Source: Scilla litardierei
Lineage: Eukaryota > Streptophyta > Magnoliopsida > Asparagales > Asparagaceae
Reading direction: 5' to 3'
NCBI GenBank assembly: GCA_030789695.1
Contig: CM061142.1
Location: forward strand, 157,948,714-158,012,713
DNA: 64,000 nt
In this document: positions 9,118 to 18,559 of the stretch, piece by piece
How positions within the stretch are numbered: the stretch's first letter is position 1
Layout: every line of letters begins with the position of its first letter
The notes under the pieces: generated by a model
The model's database searches: none
What the model was told of the DNA's origin: nothing
What the model saw: only the letters and a program-made list of their open reading frames with translations
Translations under genes and position numbers: made by a program

Positions 9118-10714
9118 TGACGTGCGTTTATATTTCATATATTTGCGCACGTTTTCTTCCGTGTTTTTCTGTATTTTACCACCGTCTTATATTTGTTTTC
9201 TCGTGTTTTCTTGTTTTATTTCACTTTTCCGTGTTTTCCGTATTTTACAGGAGTTTGCTGGCATAAGGTACATAAAACGACGATATCGCAAGTCCCCGGA
9301 GCAACGGGAGGAGTCACGCGTGATCCAGGGGGTCAAACGACGATGATATCATCTTTCAGCCCATCACCCGGTCGGTTGGTCATCTTCAACCGATCAGGTG
9401 ATGCACGCGTGCACCACCCGGACGCAGCTTGGAGCTCACAAGAAGTCACCCGGTCGGTTTAGCGACCGGGTCAAAAGCCCAAACTCTCTGGAATTCGACG
9501 CTGATTACCAACCAATCGGGTGACCTTCACCCGATCGGTTCACCTGTAGCTGAATCTCAAAAGCCAAGACACGAAGATCCAACCGGTCTCCTCACCCGGT
9601 CGGCACCAAGATCCAACCGGTCACATCCATGCTTCAACCGACCGGTTCATCCTGACCGGGTGAAGTCCCGCATCTCGCTGCCAAAGTTTGAAGCAGGTCA
9701 CCCGATCGGTTGACTTGTCAACCGATCGGGTGATATCAATTTCTATATATAGAACCCTAGGTTTCCCAGAAACGGGAGTTGGTTATTTTTTACTGTTTTC
9801 TTCATTTTGTGACGGCTGTAATTTCCCAGTTTTTGTAAGTTTTCGGATCTTTGTGAAACTTTAGTATTATCTTAATTGCTTTACTACCATTGCATTTCTA
9901 TTATCGGATCATGATTTTTACGGTCGATTTCTGTTTAGATCGCTTTTTCCTAAATATGTGTGAGTAGTTTCCGAATCTGGGATTTTGGCAGAAACCCCTT
10001 CGTGGGCTCTTTCCGATGCGTCCATAGGTCTAGGAAATCGATAGGGATTAGGAATCTAACGGTTACCCGGGGTGTTTTATTGTCATCGGCGGGAAAAATA
10101 CCGCCTTTGACCGTTGGGCCAAGGGGGAATAAACTTGGCAGTTGACTCCCTAGCCATAGCTCACGCCCTTAGCGTAGACGCCGAATCCTAGCGCGCGGGA
10201 GCGACAGGATGAGACGTTGGGAGTTATCGTTGCGAGCTTAGTGCTCCCGGAGTCGATCAGTGTTAATGGACACGGGAGTGCCCACTGATCGAACCCGGGA
10301 AGTCCGGCGTATCATCCTGGGCACCGACCGGAATATCGGGCCCATGGGACGCCGGTACTACTTTCAGAGGCAACGTCTCACCATTAGACCCTAATTCCGA
10401 TCGCTATCCTACCTGTAGGCCGTATCGGTGAGAATCGCACGATAGGGTGGAAACCAAAGTCCCGGGTTTTTCCTTTATATTGTCTATACCTTGCTTTCCA
10501 TTTACCGTGACAAACCCTCATTTGATCCGGGCTAGCTCGCCCATAGGGTGAATTTGATCCTCGTTGACACAAGCACATCCACGCCTCCCTAAGTTCGACC
10601 CCCAAGCCACACTACAACACCGTGCGCTTGCAGTTACAAATATTTAATTCTCACGCCCCCGATCTTATCGTTGCACACATCGAGAACACGCAATAGCAAA
10701 ACCGGGGGGCGTCA
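9118..10714 (+). repeat. 3' LTR of element A1
   Basis: The LTR is 1597 bp, begins TGACGTGCG after the PPT and ends GTCA at 10714, followed by the interrupted protease codons of B0. It carries the TATA box at 9744-9751 and the same inverted repeats and hairpins as the 5' copy. A TTTTACAG|G acceptor-like site lies at about 9250. Confidence 0.93.
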
Positions 10715-11283
10715 CAAGGCGATACATCGTTGATTCTTGGACGTCCTTTCTTGGCCACGGCTGGAGTGATTGTAGATGTGAGGGAATGGACCTTGTCCTT
10801 AAACGTCGACAATATTGAAGTTGAGCTCCACATTCCAAAGGCGATGAAGTATATGCCTTGGCAAGAGGACGTGGATTATGTGGACCTCCTCGACGAGGTG
10901 ATAGACGACGCCATGCCATTTGCCATCGGAGCCAAGCATGATGACGGCCTCGAAGATGGCCAACTTGCTAAAGATGGCGAGATGATAGGAGATCCGTCGG
11001 ACCCTCTTATGGATGAGGAGAAGGACGACGCTGATGTCGTCAAGATTAGAGAGCTATGCAAGCTCTCTACGGTGAAGCATATGAAGAAACTCCACCGGAC
11101 ATCAAATCTTCGCCACCGGCCAAAAAGAAGGATGTTAAAAGCTCAAGCTTGGGGGACTCATCCCCCACTACTACCCATGAAGGGGAGCCGAGGAACGCCA
11201 ATGAACATCAACAACTAAATCCAAGCGGCCTTCCCGGCAAGTTTGACGCGCGCATCTCACACGCGCCGAACATCGAGCTTTAA
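10715..11283 (+). pseudogene. Remnant B0: 3' end of Athila gag-protease
   Basis: Translation resumes right after the A1 LTR with GDTSLILGRPFLATAGV, the C-terminal part of an Athila protease. It closely matches the gag-protease of B2 (59758-60744). It passes straight into a conserved acidic tail (DLLDEVID..., DDADVVKIRELCKLST) with no RT between, so B0 also lacked pol. A frameshift near 11090 moves the tail to another frame, where it ends in TAA at 11281. The 5' part lies left of A1, outside the window. Confidence 0.85.
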
Positions 11284-11296
11284 ACGCGTATCTTAA

Positions 11297-11346
11297 GGGG
11301 TCGAGCTCAAGACCTTAAACGAGCGCTTGTCGGGAGGCAACCCGAC
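11297..11346 (+). other. Post-stop double hairpin (copy in B0)
   Basis: Hairpin I is GGGGTC/GACCTT (11297-11302/11311-11316, two G-U pairs) around GAGCTCAA. Hairpin II is GTCGGG/CCCGAC (11329-11334/11341-11346) around AGGCAA. It starts 13 nt after the TAA at 11281. Confidence 0.7.
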
Positions 11347-12092
11347 GGTTCTATCTTATTTTTAGTTGGATTTTTCCTTTTATTTTTGTCTTAGATCTTT
11401 ATTAGTGTTTAGAGTCAATTGCCGAAGAAAAACCTGACAACGGGCAATATTTTTCATTATAGGAGATGGAGAATAAGAAACCATTTGAATGGAGGATGAC
11501 CATGGCAAAGGAGAGCGCTCCAGGGATGTGCTCAGGCGTCAGGAGGAGGAATAAATTGACGGGAAAACGAAAATCAGAAAGTGGAGAAAAAACAGAGAGT
11601 TGGAGCTGAAATTAGCAGCCCACTTGGCCGAGTGACTTTGTCATTCGGTCGAGTGAAGACCCTACTCGACCGAGTAGGGTACTGATCAGGGAAGATTCGA
11701 AAAACCCCTCTCTGCCATTTATATGCCACTCGGCCGAGTGGCTTTGTCACTCGACCGAATGAATCAGACACTTTCAGTACTTTAAAAGCTCTGAGTGACC
11801 TTGTCACTCGGCCGAGTGACTCTTGTCTACTCGCCCGAGTGGGAAGTATCGCTCGACCGAGTCGGTACTTTCACGAAAATTTACGAAAACTTTTTTAAAT
11901 TGTGCCACTCGGCCAAACAGACGCGTCACTCGGCTGAGTGACGCATCTTATATATTCGAAACTTTGCGGCTCAATTCCCAAAATTCCCAAAAATTCCCAA
12001 ATTCAGCCCGAGCCTTCGACTTTTTCCCCCGTTCACCCGAACCGACCCTTCGTTCGCCTGAGCAGCACCGCACCTCCGCCCGAGTCGGCGAC
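11347..12092 (+). other. Internal UTR of remnant B0
   Basis: Non-coding sequence with many imperfect copies of the palindrome CACTCGGCCGAGTG between 11620 and 11950. It corresponds to 17401-18060 of B1 and is cut at 12092 by insertion of B1. The last five bases, GCGAC, would be the B1 target duplication; the partner copy is lost. Confidence 0.75.
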
Positions 12093-12397
12093 TGATCACT
12101 CCATATTTTATACCTTTTTTCTGCATGTTTGCATGCCGTTTTGATCGCCCATATCGCGTTTTTCATGATTATTCGACAATATTGCGATGCTTTTCACTAT
12201 TTCTTGTTTTTATCGTATTTCAGGAAATATGGAACGATTTGGAGCGATTTTGAGATCAAGAGGTTTGCAAGCGCTTAGGAGTGTCACCCACGGCTCATTT
12301 GAGGGCTTATCAGCGATGGAGGATGAGCGGAAGAAGAAGGAAATCAATAGGAGCGACGAGGAGGCAAAAAGAAGGAGAAACAGGCATTTCAGCACAT

Positions 12398-12765
12398 CAC
12401 TCGGCCGAGTACGAATGCTCACTCGGCCGAACAAGAAGTCCCACTCGGTCGACCAGAACAGATACGCACACGGAGTTTTTTAGCGTATACTCGGCCGAAC
12501 GAAGAAATCCTACTCGACAGAGTGAGAAAGCTCACTCACCCGAGTGGTACAGGGAATTTGTCCAGAGAAAAGGCCGAAGTTGCTGCAATTTTCAGAGATC
12601 CTTTGGAGGCTTACTCGGCTGAGTACGAATGCTCACTCGGCCGGATGATGAATGCCACTCGGCCGAGCCATCCCCCGAAGACAGACCCTAAAACATCTGA
12701 AGTTACTATTTTTTTACAGGGTTTGTAACTCGGCCGAGTAACAAGGGTCACTCGACCGAGTGAAC
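12398..12765. repeat. Palindrome array CACTCGGCCGAGTG in U3 of LTR B
   Basis: About ten perfect or near-perfect copies of the self-complementary ACTCGGCCGAGT core (variants ACTCGACCGAGT and one-sided TCGGCCGA) are scattered with no fixed period. The same array fills the internal UTRs at 11620-11950, 17660-17990 and 51650-51890, and the other family-B LTRs. Confidence 0.8.
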
Positions 12766-12846
12766 CGCTCTGCCTGCTGCTAGGGTTGTGATTTTTGGGC
12801 GGCGCATGGGCAGTTTGGTCACGATTTTTTGGACGATTTTAGAGGG

Positions 12847-12854
12847 TATTTAAA
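12847..12854 (+). promoter_or_regulatory. Putative TATA box of LTR B
   Basis: TATTTAAA follows the palindrome array and precedes the leader that carries the hairpin array. Placement mirrors the TATA box in LTR A. Confidence 0.5.
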
Positions 12855-13215
12855 CCCAGTTTTTGCCCTAGTTTAAAGAGCTTTTGAATAATTAATTTTT
12901 AGACTTTCTTTTAAGATTTTGACGGCTACTCTTTGGTGAATTCTTAGCTGGAAATCATTGGCATCTACATTGGTTTGTCTATTCCTATTAAAAACTCAAT
13001 TTTTATGCATTATTTCTCTTTTGCAATGAATTGTGCCGATATTATTGTTGATTTTTCTGAGGTTTGCATGATGTCTAGTGAGTAGTGCCCTCGTCTTATG
13101 GCGTATGGATGAACCCATGGACCCTATTTCTAAATTGTGATGAATTTGTAGAATTGTTGCTAGAATTGATTAGGGTTATGTTGTAATTGATTAATTACGG
13201 ATAGCTAGGAATTCA

Positions 13216-13511
13216 TATCGATTGGGATTTGCAAGAGATTGGATCCCAATTGATAGGAAGGCCTAGATATTCGATTTAGATTGACAATTGGATTTCTCTA
13301 AATTTGGTTTGCAAGAGATTGGACCAAAGCTAGGATTTTTAATTGTGAATCTATACCAATATTTGTTTGCAAGAGATTGGACGGATAGGAAATATTATAA
13401 CCTAGGTCGTAGCTTGAGTTTGTACGAGAGTGGGCTCGGGATACGATTGAACAATGATGTCGTTCTTCACGCTAGCGGCTTAGGCTAGGGTTTGCACGAG
13501 AGTGGGCTCTA
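13216..13511 (+). other. Array of five GNRA-capped hairpins in the LTR B leader
   Basis: Each unit reads outer stem, UUG, inner stem of 3 bp, GAGA, inner stem, G, outer stem. H1 (13216-13255): TATCGATTGGGAT/ATCCCAATTGATA, inner CAA/TTG. H2 (13303-13328): TTTGGT/ACCAAA, inner CAA/TTG. H3 (13361-13386): ATTTGT/ACGGAT with two G-U pairs, inner CAA/TTG. H4 (13413-13440): CTTGAGT/GCTCGGG, inner TAC/GTG. H5 (13486-13511): TAGGGT/GCTCTA, inner CAC/GTG. The B2 LTR keeps loops while stems change compatibly, for example H3 ATTCGT/ACGAAT. Seen directly in DNA; RNA folding is inferred. Confidence 0.75.
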
Positions 13512-13878
13512 TCCTAGGTTTGCTATAGACCGGCAATAGCGCGACAACGTGAGATTGGTTCTACATTAAGTTGCGACTAGTTCACCTATATTCAAGCTTA
13601 GCAACAATGAAACTTATGAATCACAGGGATGAGAGAAGGTCCGTAGTGGGGTTCCCTATCCCTAGACGTTTTATTAAATTGATATTTCTCTTGATATTTG
13701 AACAATTGTGACTGTTATACCCAGAAATATTCTCGATTCTCTTGATAGCTAGGTAATTGGAAAGAGACACAGTCATTTGTTCATCCCTGAGTTCGATACC
13801 CGCTCTCCGCTACACCGTGCGCTTACAGTAAAACTACAAGTCGTTTTTCGGGTGTACACTCGGACGCGATCAAGTTTT

Positions 13879-13895
13879 TGGTGCCGTTGCCGGGG
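13879..13895 (+). other. Primer-binding site of B1, tRNA-Asp type
   Basis: TGGTGCCGTTGCCGGGG lies 6 nt after the LTR and pairs with the tRNA-Asp 3' end with one mismatch. Confidence 0.85.
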
Positions 13896-13911
13896 AGCCC
13901 ACTCAAAGAGC

Positions 13912-15138
13912 ATGTGGAAGTCTGCATGGGGAAGCCCACTCAAAGAGCAGGAACTAAACCCAGATGTTGCAGAAGAGGTCAAGTTTTCACAAGGAGAGGA
14001 AGTAGAGGGTACATCGCCCCCTGAGGTAGAGGTTAAACAATTACCACCAAATCGAAGGTACGCTTTCTTGGGTAATAAATTGACCTATCCAGTTATTGTT
14101 AATGCCCATCTTAGCCATGATCAACTGGAAAGACTCTTAGAATTCCTTAGGAGTCATAAGGATGTACTTGGATACACCATCTCTGATCTTAAGGGAATAA
14201 GCCCTAGGCTTTGCACGCATAGAATCCACTTGGAAAACACCGAAGCCACCTCCATAGAGCCTCAAAGGCGGTTGAACCCTAACATGAAGGAGGTGGTTAA
14301 GAAAGTGATTCTTAAATTACTTGAAGCCGACATTATCTATCCTATCTCTGATTACCGGTGGGTTAGCGACGTTCATGTCGTCCCTAAAAAGGGAGGGATG
14401 ACCGTTATAAAAACCGAAAAGGGAGAACCCATTTCTACGCGTACCGTCACGAGATGGCGGATGTGTATTGAATATAGGAAATTAAATAAATCCACCCGGA
14501 AAGACCATTACCCATTGCCATTCATTGATCAAATGCTTGAGCGGCTCACTAAACATAAATACTTCTGTTATTTGGATGGGTATTCGGGATTCTTTCAAAT
14601 CCCCTTGCATGAAGATGACCAAGAAAAGACCACTTTCATATGTCCTTATGGTACATATGCCTATCGTAGAATGCCCTTTGGACTTTGCAATGCTCCTGCC
14701 ACTTTTCAAAGGTGCATGACATCAATCTTTTCTGATTACATTGAAAATATTATGGAAGTCTTCATGGATGATTTTTCTGTATATGAAAGTGAGTTTGATT
14801 CTTGTTTGGCTAATCTTACTAAAGTCCTCAAACGATGCCAACAAAATAACCTCACTCTTAATTGGGAAAAATGTCATTTTATGGTCACCGAGGGGATAGT
14901 TCTTGGGCATCTTGGTTCTTCTAGTGGGATCGAGATTGATAAGGCGAAAATTGAGGTAATCGAAAAACTCCCGCCTTCTATTAATGTTAATGGCATTAGA
15001 GGCTTTATTGGTCATGCGGGGTTTTACCGCCGCTTTATAAAGGACTTTGCCCTAATTGCCCGACCCCTTACTGCCTTACTTGCTAAAGATGCCCCTTTGT
15101 ATTTTCAGGAGAGTGCTTGCAAGCATTCAACACGTTGA
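13912..15138 (+). pseudogene. pol: Reverse transcriptase domain of B1 pol
   Basis: An open frame runs without a stop from inside the LTR (13777) through the primer site into RT. The first AUG after the primer site is at 13912. RT motifs follow in order: linker near RYAFLGNKLTYPV, WRMCIEYRKLNKSTRKDHYPLP, YLDGYSGFFQIPL, MPFGLCNAPATFQRCM, the catalytic FMDD at 14761-14772 and GFYRRFIKDF. The FMDDF variant is common in Athila/Tat. The domain is essentially complete. At about 15110 a small indel leads to TGA at 15136. A duplicated 17-bp word (13896-13912 and 13933-13949) marks the junction that replaced gag-protease. Confidence 0.88.
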
Positions 15139-15470
15139 AGGAAGCGCTCATTTCCGCCCCCCATTATACAACCACCCGACTGGAGCCTTCCCTTTGAGCT
15201 CATGTGTGATGCAAGTGACCAAGCAATTGGAGCAGTGCTAGGTCAGCGGAAGGATAAAACGCTTCATGCAATATTCTATGCAAGCAAAACATTGGACGAG
15301 ACACAGAAAAACTACACCACAACCGAAAAAGAGCTCTTGGCGGTTGTCTATTCCATCGAGAAGTTTCGGTCCTACCTCCTTGGATCCAAGGTTATTGTCC
15401 ACACCGACCATACAGCATTGAAGTACCTCCTAAGCAAAAAAGAGGCAAAGCCAAGATTGATAAGATGGAT
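15139..15470 (+). pseudogene. pol: RNaseH domain of B1 pol
   Basis: Two compensating indels (about 15110 and a C-run near 15157) put about 50 bp out of frame; then RNaseH resumes in the RT frame. Motifs are [16 protein letters not shown], the Glu in [12 protein letters not shown], and [10 protein letters not shown]. All three acidic residues expected of Ty3-type RNaseH can be seen. A 1-bp deletion near 15468 moves the continuation into the integrase frame. Confidence 0.85.
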
Positions 15471-16914
15471 CTTTTGTTGCAAGAATTTGACTTGGAGATT
15501 AGAGACAAGAAGGGAACGGACAACGTTGTGGCGGACCACTTGTCTAGGCTTGTTTGCGACAAGGAGGATGAAAGCTTGCCAATCGATGACACCTTTGTCG
15601 ACGAGAGGCTATTCTCCGTAAGACCCGGAGAGGTGCCTTGGTATGCGGATTTTGTTAATTATTTGGCTTGTGGGATAAAACCATGCGGAATGCCCACGCA
15701 ACAAAAGAAGAGATTTATGCACGAAGTCAGAAACTATTTCTGGGAAGATCCATATCTCTTCAAGATATGCACGGACGGAGTTATACGGAGGTGTGTTTCC
15801 AAGGAGGAGGCCACATCAATCATTTTGCATTTCCATAGTATGCCATGCGGGGGACATCATGCGGCCTCTAAAACCACCGCTAAGATATTACAGTGCGGGT
15901 TCTTTTGGCCAACCATGTTCAAGGACACGCATGACCTCGTCAAGGGATGCGATAGATGCCAACAGACCGGAAATATATCCAAGCAAAACGAGATGCCAAT
16001 GAAGCCCATTCTAGAAATTGAGCTATTTGATTGTTGGGGAGTGGACTTCATGGGACCTTTTCCGTCAAGCAAAGGAAACAAGTGCATCTTATTAGTCGTG
16101 GACTACGTCTCTAAATGGGTGGAAGCCATTGCGACCCCTACCAATGATGCGATGGTGGTGTCCAAATTTTTCAAGCAAAACATCTTCCCACGCTTTGGAG
16201 TGCCTCGTACTTTGATAAGCGACGGGGGAAGCCACTTTATAGAAAACAAATTTGAAGCCATGTTGAAAAGGTATGGGGTGAATCATAGAATTGGCATGGC
16301 ATACCACCCTCAGACGAGGGGCCAAGTGGAGGTGTCGAACCGAGATATCAAGCAAATTTTAGAAAAGACAGTCGATAGATCTAGAAAAGATTGGTCCATG
16401 AAATTGAACGATGCACTGTGGGCATATCGTACGGCCTTTCGCACTCCCATTGGCACCACACCGTACCGACTTGTTTATGGGAAAGCTTGTCACTTGTCGG
16501 TGGAGTTGGAACACCGCGCATATTGGGCCATTAAGACATTCAATTATGACTACAAGAGTGCGGCGGTGAGGCGACTCTTAGACATTAATGAGCTTGATGA
16601 GATTAGACGTGATGCTTACGAGAGCTCAAGAATTTACAAGGAAAGGACTAAAATCCTCCACGACGCACGCATCACCATTACGGACTTCAAGGTCGGAGAA
16701 AAAGTCCTCCTATTCAATTTCCGGCTCCGACTCTTCCCTGGAAAGTTAAGATCGCGATGGTCCGGACCATTCACCATTAAGCACATACAACCGGGGTGAG
16801 CTTTTGAATTGGAAGGAAAAGACGGGGCCACATTCAAGGTGAATGGACAACGGCTCAAGCATTATTCCGAAGGAGCCCCCACCGGTGAAGTGAATCGCGT
16901 ATATCTACTCAAGG
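15466..16914 (+). pseudogene. pol: Integrase domain of B1 pol
   Basis: The long frame 15465-16799 carries the HHCC zinc-binding domain ([11 protein letters not shown]..., CDRCQQTG) and the catalytic core with D at 16044, D at 16221 and E at 16329 (D-x58-D-x35-E). A C-terminal region follows ([21 protein letters not shown]). An in-frame TGA at 16797 interrupts it, after which the same frame continues (AFELEGKDGATFKVNG) to about 16914. [13 protein letters not shown] replaces the usual PQTNGQAE. No chromodomain is present, as expected outside the chromoviruses. Apart from the stop the enzyme looks complete. Confidence 0.88.
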
Positions 16915-17337
16915 GACGCCCCCACGATCTTTCATACCTCCTTGATGAGGTAATCGACGAAGTCGTTCCATATTCTATGGCGCTCTCCATGATGATGGGC
17001 TTGAAGAAGGCCAAATTTCTTGCATTGAAGAAAAGTTGGAGGACCCTCCTGATAGCTCTACGGCCGATGATGAAGACGACGCTGATGTCGCAAGGATAAG
17101 GGAGCTTTGCAAGCTCTCAACGGCCAACAATTCGAAGAAAGCTCCACCGAATAGAAGGTCGGTGTCGCCGGTGAGGAAGAAGATTGGTTCTAGCTCAAGC
17201 TTGGGGACTTATCCCCCAACTCTACCCATGATGAGGGGATGCCGAGGAAAGCCCACGAGCATCAACAACCAAATCCAAGTGGCCTTTTCGGCAAGTTTGA
17301 CGGGCGTATCTCGCATGTGCCCAACATCACGCGTTAA
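16915..17337 (+). pseudogene. gag-protease tail fused behind integrase in B1
   Basis: Directly after the integrase C-terminus the frame turns into YLLDEVIDEVVPYSMAL and then, after frameshifts, DDADVARIRELCKLST and the Ser/Lys-rich end. This is the same tail that follows protease in B0 and B2. It ends in TAA at 17335. The fusion shows that pol occupies the place of gag-protease in an otherwise B-type element. Confidence 0.75.
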
Positions 17338-17350
17338 ACGAAAATCATAA

Positions 17351-17400
17351 GGGATCGAGCTCATGACCTTAAACGAGCGCTTGTCGGGAGGCAACCCGAC
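17351..17400 (+). other. Post-stop double hairpin (copy in B1)
   Basis: Hairpin I (about 17352-17369) keeps the GAGCTCAT loop but has one mismatch in its stem. Hairpin II, GTCGGG/CCCGAC around AGGCAA, lies at 17383-17400. The block starts 13 nt after the TAA at 17335. Confidence 0.65.
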
Positions 17401-18559
17401 GGTTTCATATCATTCATAGTTGATTTTCATTTTTACTTTAGTTTGTTTCTTAGTGTTTAGAGTCTAGTGTCTATAAAAATCGTGACATCGGGCCCTATTT
17501 TTATTGACAGGAGATGGAGAACGAGAGATCATTCATATGGAGGATGACTAAGGCAAGGGAGAGCGCTGCAGGAACGCGCTCAGGCTTCAGGAGAAGGCAA
17601 GGACTGACTGGAGGAAGAAAAACATAGAATAGAGAGAAAACAGAGAGCCGTTGCAGAAAACAGGATGCCACTCGGTCGAGTAACATATGTCACTCGGCCG
17701 AGCACAGACTCCATTCGGCCGAGTGGAGTACAGACCAGGGAAGATCGTTCTGACCAACTCTTTGTTATTTTTTCAATTTACAGTATAATTTTCCACTCAG
17801 ACGAGTGACTTGTCACTCGGCCGAGTGAATCAGATACCATGCACGCTCTAAATATCGCCAAGTGGCTATGCCACTCGGCCGAATGGAACTTATCCATTCG
17901 GCCGAGTGGGAAAAGTCATTCGGCCGAGTCGTAAATTGCGAAGATATTTCGAAAAAAATTTTCTACTCGACCGAGTGAGATAGTTACTCGGCCGAGTCGC
18001 GACTTTCCTATATATAATCTGAGCGGGTTGCGCGAATTTCGAAACACAAAAAACCCAAATTTCGCCCGAATCGATGCCGCTTCGCTGCCGCTTCGCCTCC
18101 CTTCACCCGAATCGCAGCTCCCCTCGCCCCGCCACCGCACGCCGGCTGACGACCCGCCGCCGACCGGCGCCGACGTCGCCCCGTCGTCGCTCGCCACCAG
18201 TGTTGCCCTCCCTCGCCGCCGGTCACCCTCAGTTCGCCCAAAAACTCGATTTTCTCCTCCATTCTCCCATTTTGTACGCCCATTGCCCCCCCAAACTCAA
18301 ATCAACTCCTATATATATCTGTTATCCCCTACCTCCCCCATGTATATTGATTATCATTCGCTGATTTTATTGTTTACGTTTCAGGTTTGCTTGGGGGAGC
18401 TTGGGGGGGGGGGGGCTTTTGGACACATTCGGAGCCTCGCGGAGGAGGTGTTCTTCGCACACATTAGATTTTGCTCTTGCGTCGTGCTCAGGTATACTCG
18501 TTCCATCATCTAGCACTTCGCGTTTTTTACTTGGGTAGTGGGCGCGTCTCGCGGCACAT
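17401..18559 (+). other. Internal UTR of B1
   Basis: Non-coding. Copies of CACTCGGCCGAGTG lie between 17660 and 17990. A TTTCAG|G acceptor-like site is at about 18378-18384, then two PPT-like motifs (18389-18410) and a run of 13 G (18403-18415). No gene is seen before the env-like ORF. Confidence 0.65.

Larger units (their letters stand above)
1..10714 (+). mobile_element. Element A1: Athila-lineage Ty3/Gypsy retrotransposon without pol
   Basis: Two direct repeats (1-1479 and 9118-10714) flank an interior with a tRNA-Asp primer site, a gag-protease ORF, a long UTR, an env-like ORF and a polypurine tract. The interior runs straight from protease to UTR. No RT, RNaseH or integrase motif is found in any frame, so movement would need pol in trans. 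About 38-40 mismatches between the LTR copies over 1.48 kb (counted by eye, roughly 2.6%) point to a fairly recent insertion. It interrupts the protease codons of remnant B0, whose reading frame resumes at 10715. The left target duplication is outside the window; the right one should be CAAGG (10715-10719). Athila assignment rests on the primer site, LTR length, DLGAS protease and env-like ORF. Confidence 0.9.
12093..13872 (+). repeat. 5' LTR of element B1 (family B)
   Basis: The LTR is 1780 bp, from TGATCACTCC to GCGATCA. Its start is repeated at 22406 and on the minus strand at 47196. It holds an acceptor-like TTTCAG|G about 130 bp in, a palindrome array (12398-12765), a TATTTAAA box, the five-hairpin array (13216-13511) and the conserved end block CACCGTGCGCTTACAGTAA (about 13815). 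Confidence 0.93.

Noticed and set aside
13216..13511. Repeated TTTGCAAGAGATTGG words considered as a CRISPR-like or simple tandem array
   Set aside because: Spacing is irregular, and the flanks form inverted pairs around each word, which fits hairpins and not a spacer array.
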